From Siphonodentalium dalli (lineage: Eukaryota; Mollusca; Scaphopoda; Gadilida; Siphonodentaliidae), in NCBI GenBank assembly GCA_032622095.1, contig CP136063.1, positions 88,513,980-88,577,979 of the forward strand: a stretch of 64,000 nt of DNA, written 5' to 3'. The notes under the pieces were generated by a model. That model saw nothing but the letters and a program-made list of their open reading frames with translations. It made no database searches and was not told the origin of the DNA. Made by a program: the position numbers and the translations under genes. Within the stretch, counting starts at the first letter, position 1. The number at the start of each line of letters is the position of its first letter. Shown here one piece after another: positions 1 through 11,200 of this stretch.

Positions 1-1932
1 ATCATCATCATCCATCATCATCATCCATCATCATCATACATAATCTATCATCACCATCCATCATCCATCATCATCATCATCCATCATTCATCCATCATCA
101 TCATCCATCATCATCCATCATAATCATACATCATCCATCATCATCCACCATCATCCACCATCATCATCATCCACCATCGTCATCATCATCCGTCATCATC
201 ATCCGTCATCCACCATCATCCATGATCATCCATCATCCGTCATCATCCACCATCATCATCCTTCATCATCATCCACCATCATCATCCATCACCATCCATC
301 ATCATCATCCATCATCATAATCCATCATCATCATCCATCATCATCATCCATCATAATCATCCATCATCATCATCATCCACCACCATCATCATCCATTATC
401 ATCCATTATCATCATCATCATCCATCATCATCATCATCCATCATCAACCACCATCATCATCATCACCCATAATCATCCATCACCCATCATCAATCATCAT
501 CATCCATCATCATCCATCGTCATCATCATCCATCATCATCATCGTCATCATCATCATCATCATCATCCGTCATCATCCACCATCATCCGTATCATCATCA
601 TCGTCATCATTCTTCATCATCCACCATCATCATCCACCATCATCCACCATCACCATCATCCATCATCATCATCCATCATCTTCATCCATCGTCCGTCATC
701 ATCATCCATCATCATCATCCATCATCATCCATCACCATCCATCGTCATCCATCATCATCCATCATCATCCATCCATCATCATCCATCATCATCCATCATG
801 ATCATCCATCATCATCCATCATCATCATCCATCATCATCATCCATCATCATCATCATCCATCATCATCATCCATCATCATCATCCATCATCATCAACAAT
901 CCATCATCAACCATCCATCCATCATCATACATACATCCATCATCATCCATCCATCATCATCATCCATCATCCATCTTCATCATCCATCATCATCCATCAT
1001 CATCATCCATCATCATCATCATCCATCATCATCATTCATCATCATCATCCATCATCCATCATCATCATCCATCATCATCCATCATCATCATCATCATCCA
1101 TCATCATCATCCATCCACCATCATCCATCCATCCACCATCATCCATCATCATCATCCATCATCATCATCATCATCGATCATCCATCATCATCATCATCAT
1201 CCATCATCATCATCCATCATCATCATCCATCATCATCATCCATCATCATCATCCATCATCATCATCCATCATAATCATCCATCATCATCATCCATCATCA
1301 TCATCCATCATCATCATCATCATCGATCATCATCATCCATCATCATCATCCATCATCATCATCCATCATCATCCATCATCCATCATAATCATCCATCATC
1401 ATCCATCATAATCATCCATCATAATCATCCATCATCATCATCCTTCATCATCCATCATCATCCATCATCATCATCCATCATTATCATCCATCATTATCAT
1501 CCATCATCATCATCATCATCCATCATCATCATCCATCATCATCATCCATCCATCATCATCCATCACCATCAACCATCCATCATCATCATCCATCCATCAT
1601 CATCCATCATCATCATCCATCATCATCATCCATCATCATCATCCATCATCATCATCCATCATCATCATCCATCATCATCCATCATCATCATCCATCATCA
1701 TCCATCATCATCATCCATCATCATCATCCATCATCCATCATCATCATCCATCATTCATCCATCATCCATCCATCATCATTCATCGTCCATCATCATTCAT
1801 CGTCCATCATCATTCATCGTCCATCATCATTCATCGTCCATCATCATTCATCGTCCATCATCATTCATCGTCCATCATCATCATCCATCATCATCCGTCA
1901 TCATCATCCGTCATCATCATCCGTCATCATCA
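1..1932. repeat. ATC/ATCC simple satellite, C-rich strand on plus
   Basis: Nearly every base belongs to imperfect runs of ATC triplets punctuated by ATCC, giving mixed 10-bp (ATCC plus two ATC) and 13-bp (ATCC plus three ATC) units. Variants with GTC, ACC and TTC are scattered; 1780-1875 holds a short sub-array of a TCATCATTCATCGTCCA type. Open frames here read only His/Pro/Ser/Ile and are artefacts of a stop-free repeat. No gene is present. Confidence 0.97.
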
Positions 1933-2042
1933 TATACACCGCCTGGTGCACGGGCGGGGGTGTGTATCGGTCGGTGTGTATCAGGCAACATGCACCAGGC
2001 GGCATGCATCAGGCGACATGCATCAGGTGGCATGATGGGTGG
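1933..2042. repeat. Palindromic core 1 (14-bp units), left arm missing
   Basis: GC-rich block made of 14-bp units of the type GCATGCATCAGGCG and GTGTGTATCGGTCG. Only the centre and right arm are present compared with the complete cores at 2473-2660 and 2906-3097. The satellite changes strand immediately to its right, from CATCATCC to GATGATGG. Confidence 0.85.
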
Positions 2043-2212
2043 ACGTGAATGATGATGATGGATGATGATGATGGATGATGATGATGGATGATGATGGATG
2101 ATGATGATGGATGATGATGATGGATGATGATGGATGATGATGATGGATGATGGATGATGATGATGGATGATGGTGATGGATGATGATGATGGATGATGAT
2201 GGATGATGATGA
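2043..2212. repeat. Satellite in inverted orientation (GATGATGG)
   Basis: The same satellite as 1-1932 but with the G-rich strand on plus. It ends in a direct head-to-head switch near 2212, where GATGATGAT runs straight into CATCACCC with no spacer. Confidence 0.92.
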
Positions 2213-2472
2213 TCATCACCCATCATCATCATCGATCATCATCATCCATCATCATCATCATCATCATCCATCATTATTCATCGTCCATCATTCATCGTCC
2301 ATCATCATCGTCCATCATCATCGTTCATCATCATCGTCCATCATCATCGTCCATCATCATCATCATCCATCATCATCATCAATCATCATCATCCATCATC
2401 ACCATCCATCATCATCATCCATCATCACCATCCATCATCATCATCCATCATCATCCATCATCATTCATCGTC
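2213..2472. repeat. Satellite, C-rich orientation
   Basis: CATCATCC-type units between strand-switch points, including a CATCGTCC-rich sub-block at 2275-2360. No gene. Confidence 0.92.
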
Positions 2473-2660
2473 CACCCGTCATGCCACCTGATGCATGTCG
2501 CCTGATGCATGCCGCCTGGTGCATGTTGCCTGATACACAACGGCCGATATACACCGCCTGGTGCACGGGCGGGGGTGTGTATCGGTCGGTGTGTATCAGG
2601 CAACATGCACCAGGCGGCATGCATCAGGCGACATGCATCAGGTGGCATGATGGGTGGACG
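2473..2660. repeat. Palindromic core 2, complete
   Basis: A left arm of about 78 bp (starting CCACCCGTCATGCCACCTG) and a right arm that is almost its exact reverse complement (ending CATGATGGGTGG) flank a GC-rich centre of about 22 bp around GGTGCACGGGCGGGG. Both arms are built of 14-bp units such as ATGCATGCCGCCTG. Adjoining C-strand and G-strand satellite extends the palindrome to about 2213-2863, a potential cruciform of roughly 650 bp. Confidence 0.9.
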
Positions 2661-2905
2661 ATGAATGATGATGGATGATGATGGATGATGATGATGGATG
2701 ATGATGGATGATGATGATGGATGATGATGATGGATGATGATGATGGATGATGGATGATGGATGATGGATGATGGATGATATGGATGATGATGATGGATGA
2801 TGATGGATGATGATGGATGATGATGGATGATGATGATGGATGATGATGATGGATGATGATGATCATCATCCATCATCATCCATCATCATCCATCATCATT
2901 CATCG
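2661..2905. repeat. Satellite with a strand switch at about 2863
   Basis: GATGATGG units from 2661 to about 2863, then CATCATCC units to 2905. The switch is a direct junction of GATGATGAT and CATCATCC. Confidence 0.9.
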
Positions 2906-3097
2906 TCCACCCATCATGCCACCTGATGCATGTCGCCTGATGCATGCCGCCTGGTGCATGTTGCCTGATACACAACGGCCGATATACACCGCCTGGTGCA
3001 CGGGCGGGGGGTGTGTATCGGTCGGTGTGTATCAGGCAACATGCACCAGGCGGCATGCATCAGGCGACATGCATCAGGTGGCATGATGGGTGGACGA
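2906..3097. repeat. Palindromic core 3, complete
   Basis: Near-identical copy of the core at 2473-2660, with one extra G in the centre. It is again followed by satellite in the opposite orientation. Confidence 0.9.
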
Positions 3098-3331
3098 TGG
3101 ATGATGATGGATGATGATGGATGATGATGGATGATGGATGATGATGATGGATGATGATGATGGATGATGATGATGGATGATGATGATGGATGATGATGAT
3201 GGATGATGGATGATGGATGATGATGGATGATGATGATGGATGATGATGGATGATGATGGATGATGATGATGATGGATGATGATGATGGATGATGGTGATG
3301 GATGATGATGATGGATGATGATGATGGGTGA
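3098..3331. repeat. Satellite in inverted orientation (GATGATGG)
   Basis: G-rich strand on plus up to about 3331, then a direct switch to CATCATCC through TGATGATCATCATC. Confidence 0.92.
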
Positions 3332-3469
3332 TGATCATCATCATCCATCATCCATCATCATCATCCATCATCATCCATCATCATCATCCATCATCCATCA
3401 TCATCATCCATCATCATCATCCATCATCATCATCATCATCCATCATCATCCATCCATCCATCATCATCA

Positions 3470-3504
<35 letters not shown>

Positions 3505-6296
3505 TCATCATCATCCATCATCATCATCCATCATCATCATCCATCATCATCATCCATCCATCATCCATCATCATCATCCATCATAATCATCCATCCATCA
3601 TCATCCATCCATCATCATCCATCATCATCCATCATCATCATCCATCATCCATCATCATCATCCATCATCATCACCCATCATCATCATCCATCATCATCCA
3701 TCATCATCATCCATCATCATCATCCATCATCATCATCCATCCATCATCATCCATCATAATCATCCATCATCATTATCCATCATCATCATCATCCATCATC
3801 ATAATCCATCATCATCCATCATAATCATCCATCATAATCATCCATCATCATCATCCATCATCATCATCCATCATCATCATCCATCATCATCATCCATCAT
3901 CATCATCCATCATCATCCATCATCATCATCCATCATCATCATCCATAATCATCATTCATCATCATCATCCATCATCATTATCCATCATCATCATCCATCA
4001 TCATCAACCATCCATCATCGATCATCATCGATAATCATCCATCATCATCATCATCCATCATCATCATCCATCATCATCATCCATCATAATCATCCATCGT
4101 AATCATCCATGTTCATCATCCATCATCCATCGTCCATCATCATCATCCATCATTATCATCATCATCATCATCCATCATCATCATCCATCATCATCATCCA
4201 TCATCATCATCCATCATCATCATCCATCATCATCATCCGTCATCATCATCCGTCATCATCATCCATCATCCATCATCATCATCCATCCATCATCATTCAT
4301 CGTCCATCATCATTCATCGTCCATCATCATTCATCGTCCATCATCATTCATCGTCCATCATCATTCATCGTCCATCATCATCATCCATCATCTTCATCCA
4401 TTATCATCATCCATCATCATCATCCATCATCATCATCCATCATCATCATCCATCTTCATCATCCATCATCATCCATCATCATCATCCATCATCATCATCC
4501 ATCATCATCATCCATCATCATCATCCATCATCATCATCCATCATCATCATCCATCACCATCATCCATCATCATCATCCATCATCATCATCCATCCACCAT
4601 CATCCATCATCATCATCCATCATCATCATCATCATCGATCATCCATCATCATCATCATCCATCATCATCATCCATCATCATCATCCATCATCATCATCCA
4701 TCATCATCATCCATCATCATCATCCATCATCATCATCCATCATCATCATCCATCATCATCATCCATCATCATCATCATCGATCATCATCATCCATCATCA
4801 TCATCCATCATCATCATCCATCATCATCAACCATCCATCATCCATCATCGATCATCATCGATAACCATCCATCATCATCATCCATCATCATCATCATCCA
4901 TCATCATCCATCATCATCATCCATCATAATCCATCATAATCATCCATCATAATCATCCATCATCATCATCCATCATCATCATCCATCATCATCATCCATC
5001 ATCATCATCCATCATCATCATCCATCATCATCATCCATCATCATCATCCATCATCATCATCCATCATCATCATCCATCATCATCATACATCATCATCATC
5101 CATCATCATCATCCATAATCATCATCCATCAGCATCATCCATCATCATCATCCATCATCATCATCCATCATCATCAACCATCCATCATCCATCATCGATC
5201 ATCATCGATAACCATCCATCATCATCATCCATCATCATCATCCATCATCATCATCCATCATAATCATCCATCATAATCATCCATCATCATCATCCATCGT
5301 CCATCGTCCATCATCATCATCCATCATCATCATCATCATCATCATCCATCATCATCCATCCATCATCATCATCCATCATCATCATCCATCATCATCATCC
5401 ATCATCATCATCCATCATCATCATCCATCATCATCATCCATCATCATCATCATCATCCATCATTCATCCATCATCATTCATCGTCCATCATCATTCATCG
5501 TCCATCATCATTCATCGTCCATCATCATTCATCGTCCATCATCATTAATCGTCCATCATCATCATCCATCATCTTCATCCATCATCATCATCCATCATCA
5601 TCATCCATCATCATCATCATCCATCATCATCATCATCCATAATCATCATCCATCAGCATCATCCATCATCATCATCCATCATCATCAACCATCCATCATC
5701 CATCATCGATCATCCATCATCGATCATCATCGATAACCATCCATCATCATCATCCATCATCATCATCCATCATCATCATCCATCATAATCATCCATCATA
5801 ATCATCCATCATAATCATCCATCATCATCATCCATCATCCATCGTCCATCATCATCATCCATCATCATCATCATCATCATCATCCATCATCATCCATCCA
5901 TCATCATCATCCATCATCATCATCCATCATCATCATCCATCATCATCATCCATCATCATCATCCATCATCATCATCATCATCCATCATTCATCCATCATC
6001 ATTCATCGTCCATCATCATTCATCGTCCATCATCATTCATCGTCCATCATCATTCATCGTCCATCATCATTAATCGTCCATCATCATCATCCATCATCTT
6101 CATCCATCATCATCATCCATCATCATCATCCATCATCATCATCATCCATCATCATCATCATCCATCATCATCATCCATCATCTTCATCCATCATCATCAT
6201 CCATCATCATCATCCATCATCATCATCCGTCATCATCATCCGTCATCATCATCCATCATCCATCATCATCATCCATCATCATCCATCATCATTCAT
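3332..6296. repeat. Long ATC/ATCC satellite block with higher-order repeats
   Basis: About 3 kb of C-strand satellite. Larger blocks recur: segments with CATCATCGATCATCATCGATAACC are seen near 4015, 4845, 5180 and 5700, and CATCATTCATCGTC sub-arrays near 4290, 5465 and 5995. This indicates block duplications of several hundred bp. No gene. Confidence 0.93.
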
Positions 6297-6387
6297 CGTC
6301 CACCCATCATGCCACCTGATGCATGTCGCCTGATGCATGCCGCCTGGTGCATGTTGCCTGATACACAACGGCCGATATACACCGCCT
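6297..6387. repeat. Palindromic core 4, left arm only, cut by the BEL element
   Basis: Matches the left arm of the complete cores up to GATATACACCGCCT, then stops abruptly at the LTR. The centre and right arm are not found directly on the far side of the element, so sequence was lost here. Confidence 0.88.
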
Positions 6388-6586
6388 TGCGAAACACGAC
6401 TTGTAACATACACGATTTATCGGACACTAAATATGCAGTACAGAACATAATAGCACAATAAGTCACTCGCTGTCACACACGCGCATAATGAGTCCAGTCA
6501 ATGAGCACTGTTAATTACAGTGTAATCTATACCATGTCGATTGGCACACAAGCCGCATATAGTCTATATCGTAGATATCCACAACA
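6388..6586 (-). repeat. 3' LTR of the BEL element, truncated at its outer end
   Basis: Aligned with the right copy over 199 bp with three substitutions (about 6470, 6499 and 6512). The right copy probably extends a further 40 bp to 12041, so this copy seems to lack its terminal 40 bp, replaced by satellite core sequence. If the LTR is really only 199 bp, it is complete and the leader before the primer site is unusually long. Confidence 0.85.
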
Positions 6587-6606
6587 TCCTCCGGGGGGGG
6601 GGGGGG
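6587..6606 (-). other. Polypurine tract candidate plus G/C homopolymer
   Basis: On the element strand, a C-run of 14 followed by GGAGGA directly precedes the 3' LTR (which starts TGTTGTGG). The GGAGGA is the expected place and composition for the plus-strand primer. The 14-base homopolymer next to it is odd and may be a read-length artefact or expansion. Confidence 0.5.
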
Positions 6607-6639
6607 CAAAGTTAATATATACAGCACATTTCACAAGTG

Positions 6640-6828
6640 TCAAACACGGTCACCACCGTATAGTTCAGAAATTCTTTGTCGTGCCCTAACTGCAGCATCT
6701 CGCGATTGACGTCTTGGGTTTGGTTCAGTTCTGGACTCATTTTGAACATCACACGTAACTGTAGGTTCACTAACAAAGTCATGATGAACCTCGAGAGGAT
6801 AGAGTTTGGCGATCGGCCTATTAGTCAC
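6640..6828 (-). CDS. BEL Pol C-terminal tail, out of frame with the integrase piece
   Basis: A 62-residue frame beginning at an internal methionine. TNRPIAKLYPLEV is the kind of sequence that closes BEL Pol proteins after the DUF5641-like domain, and the end (AAVRARQRI, then the stop) fits a genuine Pol C-terminus. It overlaps the preceding piece by four bases and is shifted by one base relative to it at an AAAA run (plus-strand TTTT at 6833-6836). It is not a separate gene. Confidence 0.75.
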   Translation of the reverse strand: MTNRPIAKLYPLEVHHDFVSEPTVTCDVQNESRTEPNPRRQSRDAAVRARQRISELYGGDRV

Positions 6829-7667
6829 ACCGTTTTGGTACGCAACGCTGCCGATCTTACTTTGCCATCCGGTCCAACATGAACATCAGTGATTACGGCC
6901 AATTTCCACTGTAATCGTGGGCAGTCCTCGTGAATTTGCACAACGTCTCCAACTTTAACATCATCCTCTCTTCCAGATTTTACTATATTGTAATGTTCTC
7001 GTAATGACAACAAATATTCAGATTTCCACCTTGACCACAGTTGGGTCAATATAAGAGAAATATCGTTTGCCCTCTTAACATAAACTGACCGCGTATTACT
7101 TGACGGGTCACTGTAGTTTGGATCAGCGATTATGTCCTGGTCAACATCAATATGTGGTAATGTTAACAAATTCCTGCCACATATCAGTTTTGAAGGCGTA
7201 ACGGGCTGTGGATCGGCAATACTTGAAGAAACAAAAGTCAGTGGTCGATCGTTGATGGCTGCTTCTACTTCAGTTACGATAGTAACTAATTCGTGCATGT
7301 GAATTTTTCGGATTCCTAACACTTTTTTGAGAGATGTTTTGGTGAGCCCGATGAGTTGTTCCCAGAATCCTCCATACCATGGTGCTCTTTTGGGAATGAA
7401 TGTCCACTGCACGTTTCGTTTTGAAAGTTCATTTGAAAGCCGTGGGTCCGAAAACAACTGTCGCAGGTGAGTAGCCGCTCCTTCGAATGTGCTTCCGTTG
7501 TCCGATATGATCTTTGAGGGAAGACCACGTCTGCTCACAAATCGCCTGAAACAGTGTATAAAGGAGTTCACAGTCAAATCTTGAACAACTTCGAGATGAA
7601 CAGCACGGGTACTTGCACAAGTAAACAAACATATGTAAGCCTTATATGGAGCGTCTCTAATATTCAA
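6825..7667 (-). CDS. BEL integrase core and C-terminal domain (Pol piece 3)
   Basis: A 280-residue piece of the integrase that inserts element cDNA into the host genome. It opens in the catalytic core; the second acidic residue is D56 in IISDNGSTF and the glutamate is E103 in WYGGFWEQL. The first catalytic Asp falls at the frame break just upstream and is not in this frame. Residues from about 215 (VGDVVQIHED) onward look like the DUF5641-type tail of BEL integrases. The ATG at 7667 is internal, not a natural start. The 3' end is broken by another one-base shift. Confidence 0.9.
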   Translation of the reverse strand: MNIRDAPYKAYICLFTCASTRAVHLEVVQDLTVNSFIHCFRRFVSRRGLPSKIISDNGSTFEGAATHLRQLFSDPRLSNELSKRNVQWTFIPKRAPWYGGFWEQLIGLTKTSLKKVLGIRKIHMHELVTIVTEVEAAINDRPLTFVSSSIADPQPVTPSKLICGRNLLTLPHIDVDQDIIADPNYSDPSSNTRSVYVKRANDISLILTQLWSRWKSEYLLSLREHYNIVKSGREDDVKVGDVVQIHEDCPRLQWKLAVITDVHVGPDGKVRSAALRTKTV

Positions 7668-8212
7668 ATGGCCAGTGAAATCAACACCTGCACATTAAAT
7701 GGTTCACATTCGGTCACCCTATCCGTCGGGAGATGAGGTGGAGCTGGAGGTCTATATGCTTTACCAATGATCTTTTTGCACCTCACACATGACTTTACAG
7801 TTCGCTTTGTCACCTGTCTTATGCGAGGAATCCAAAATGTCTGTCGAATGGATGAAACGGTCTGGTTAACGCCAGAATGGAGGGTTAACATGTGATGGTG
7901 CATACTGACAAGCGCACTTAACGAACTGCTTGGATGTAGGATAATGGGATATTTAGAATCATAGTCCACAGAAGCGTTACCGATTCGACCGCCGCTACGG
8001 AGAATTCCAGCATCGTCCAAGAACAACTTTAGTTGGGTTACTATGGGTTTCACTCGTGAATTTCCATCCAATAGGGATTCGATTACATCTGAATAATCAT
8101 CACACTGTGACTGTTTAATTAACAACTGTTCAGCTAGTTCAAGTTCATTAACTGACAATGGCCCGAAAGAACGATTCGTTGCATTTGAGATATTGTTTTT
8201 GAATCTGAGCAC
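7664..8212 (-). CDS. BEL integrase N-terminal zinc-binding region (Pol piece 2)
   Basis: A 182-residue frame linking RNase H to the integrase core. An HHCC-type zinc motif is visible: histidines at 105-107 and 112 (MHHHMLTLHSG), then C142 and C145 (SCVRCKK), as in retroelement integrase N-terminal domains. The last residues, after ECEPFNV, are out-of-frame translation. The correct frame shifts by one base at about 7687-7691, inside the first part of the catalytic core. It is also shifted relative to the upstream Gag-Pol frame. Not an independent gene. Confidence 0.88.
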   Translation of the reverse strand: MLRFKNNISNATNRSFGPLSVNELELAEQLLIKQSQCDDYSDVIESLLDGNSRVKPIVTQLKLFLDDAGILRSGGRIGNASVDYDSKYPIILHPSSSLSALVSMHHHMLTLHSGVNQTVSSIRQTFWIPRIRQVTKRTVKSCVRCKKIIGKAYRPPAPPHLPTDRVTECEPFNVQVLISLAI

Positions 8213-8235
8213 AAGCGCAGTAACTCTAACTAATT

Positions 8236-11200
8236 TTAGGAACGAAGAAAAGCGAGGGGGTCGATCACTTTGGGACTTGGTTTGTGTGATGTATTACCAT
8301 CCGTCACTGTTAACGAAACAGAGGGCTGAATATCACATACATCATGTCCGTTCTCAGGTTCGTGTCCACTCCATGTGGGAAAATTTATAGTATCGGATTG
8401 TAACCATGCGGGGCCGTGCCACCAGAGTTTATTTAACATCAATTGACTGCTTGAAATTCCACGACTCACAATGTCTGCAGGGTTATCTGTAGACTCACAA
8501 TGATGCCAATCGCAAACGTTCGTTAACCTTTTGATTTCAGACACCCTGTTTGATACGAACATTGGAAGATTTCTGGTTGAATTTAACCAGTACAAAACGA
8601 TTGTACTGTCAGTCCACATCACAGTTTTTATTGGACGACTTAGTTGTAGAAATTTTACGGTATTTGAAGCCATACGTGCGGCTATCAGAGCTGCCATCAG
8701 TTCCAATTGCGGAATTGTCAATGGTTTCAATGGAGCGACTCTACTTTTCGCCAGAATGAACTGCGGCAAACACGAATTACTTGATTTAAGGTAGCCCACC
8801 GTCCCATAAGCCTTGGCGCTCGCGTCAGCGAAGATATGCAGTTCTAGACTCTCATTGTCGATTTCAGAATCACTTATGCAGCGGTTGAACGTAAACTCTG
8901 ACGCTGTTTGTAGATCGTTTCGAACAGAAACCCACTCTTGCACGAACTCGAGAGGTACTGGTTCATCCCAATCTAAGTTCTGAGACCAAAGTTTTTGCAT
9001 TATAATTTTAGCACGGATTGTGATGGGTGAAACAAAACCTAATGGGTCGAACACGCTACAGCTGTCACTCAATATCTGTCGTTTGGTTACAAGTTCACCA
9101 TTATTCATTTGTTTGCATGGGAGAGATAATGTGTCGGTGTCTGTACTCCAATGCAGGCCAAGAACAGAAACCGTTTTTGACGAATCGGAAACGTTTTTGC
9201 TATCAGCAATCGAACACAGTGTTGTTGAATTTGAAGACCATGAACGAACATTAAAGTTACCAGCTGCCATGAGTTGTCGAGTTTGGTTGAAGTAGTTCAC
9301 TAGTTCATTTTCGGATTTGAAACTGGAGATGAAATTGTCGACATAAACATTGTTCAGTAAATTTTGAGAAACATTCGGCGATTCGGGTAAGTTCATCATG
9401 AGATGTTTTAGGATTGTGGCATTCAATATAAATGGCGATGATTTTGCTCCGAACAACACGACATTGAACCTAAAAACATCAAACGGTGACTCAGGGTCAT
9501 TGGGATCTGATAGCCACAAGAATCTTGTGAAGTTTTTATCGTTGTCGGCTAACTTCACGTGCAAGAAAGCCTTTTCGACATCTGATACTACACCATATTT
9601 CTGTAATCTGAATCGCACTAGAATTGCACACAAGTCATTTTGTAGAGCTGGACCCGATAACAAACAATCGTTTAGACTGGGACTGGATTTATTGTTCTTA
9701 CAGCTGCAATCATATACTATCCTCATCGGCGTTGTTGATGAAGTTTTGAAAACCGGGTGGTGTGGTATATAATGACAACCCAATTCGCTTGCAGAAATCT
9801 CATTGCGTGGAACTTTCTCAATGAAACCCTTCATAGTTTGTTCCTTAATAATTATATCATAGTCAACAAGTTGAGGTGGATTTTTAGCGAGGCGACGAAC
9901 AGTGGATCTAGTTCTATTAGTAACAATGTTAAAATTCGTAGGTAATGGGGCGTGGTTTTCTGCCCAGGGTAATTTGGCCACATATGATCCGTTCTCAAAC
10001 TGTATGGATTCACAATAAGTAGACAATAGTTCATGATTACCTTTTGTGGCTTTCGGTGCGTCGACTCCAATTGACTCGAGATTCCAGAAGTTTTCCAGGT
10101 TAAAATCGCTGTCGGAACTTGCGGAATGATCCATGAAGATGCTCATCATAGTTGCAGCATGACGTTTTTCCGTGGATTTACCAGCTGGTCCAGACAACAA
10201 GAATCCCAACTTTGACTTCACAGCCACTGGCCCACTGTCACCTTTCACATGTTTTCCATCGATCACACTATAATAAAAATCCGCACCAATGAGAATGTCA
10301 ATCAGAAACGTGTCATCGTCGCTTATTGGATGGGCGAGTTTTAGACCGATGAGATGTGGATACGTCCTAGCTTGGTTGTACATCGAGATGTTCAGCGGTG
10401 TAGAAATACGAGGCACCACAAGAAGTTGCAAGTCGACAACCTCGTCTTCGCACACGAGTCCTACGCTGACGACGTCGAGTGATCTCATTTGCGAAGTTTT
10501 AGATCCAAATGCTGACAGATTTATCTCCTTGCGACACACAGGTTTGAGTTCGAGTTTGTCAGCGAAATATTGCGATATAAATGAACACTGCGAACCATCG
10601 TCAAAAAGAATGTTTGCTTGTGCAGTACACGTCGGAGAGGTCACATCGGCAATTGCGGTTTTCAAGAGCGTTGACCGTGAAGAAGCGGCGCTTTGCATAG
10701 TTGTCGCATTATCCGGGTCATTTTCATCATGCTTCTGGTCAGTGTTACAATGGAATGCGGATTGGTTTGGTTGGTTTGTATTTAAGTGTCCATGTTCGGG
10801 ATTGGAACGAAAAGAAGCGGTGTTTATGGACTCACAGAGACTAGTGTGATGTTTACTTTTACAGTGTCTGCAACGGAACCGCGAAGAACATTGGGAAGAT
10901 TTGTGTGAGTTGGAAAGACAGTTGAAGCAAAGCTTGCGTTGCCATACGATATCCCAGCGCTCTTTTACATTTACGACGATGGTACACTCCAATTCTGAAT
11001 GGGATTGGTCACAGAATACACAACACACGCGTTTGGTAACATCACGGTTCATATGCTGTCGATTTTCGCGAGGAATAAATTCGGACGTCTTTGCTATCAT
11101 TGTCGACATCGATTGGTGTTGATATACAGACTCACCTGCTTCAAGTATCTCAATCTCCTTCCGCAAAAATTCACGAAGCTCCTTCAGTTTAAACTTCTTG

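Noticed and set aside
798-4864. Many His/Pro/Ser/Ile-rich open frames on both strands
   Set aside because: They are translations of ATC/ATCC satellite without stop codons. There is no independent coding evidence and the frames change with satellite orientation.
1-6296. CRISPR-like array
   Set aside because: Spacing is simple-sequence with no conserved direct repeat separating unique spacers, and the genome is eukaryotic.
9852-10849. Plus-strand and out-of-frame minus open frames inside the BEL Gag-Pol region
   Set aside because: Shadows of the 1259-codon polyprotein, which has clear domain motifs.
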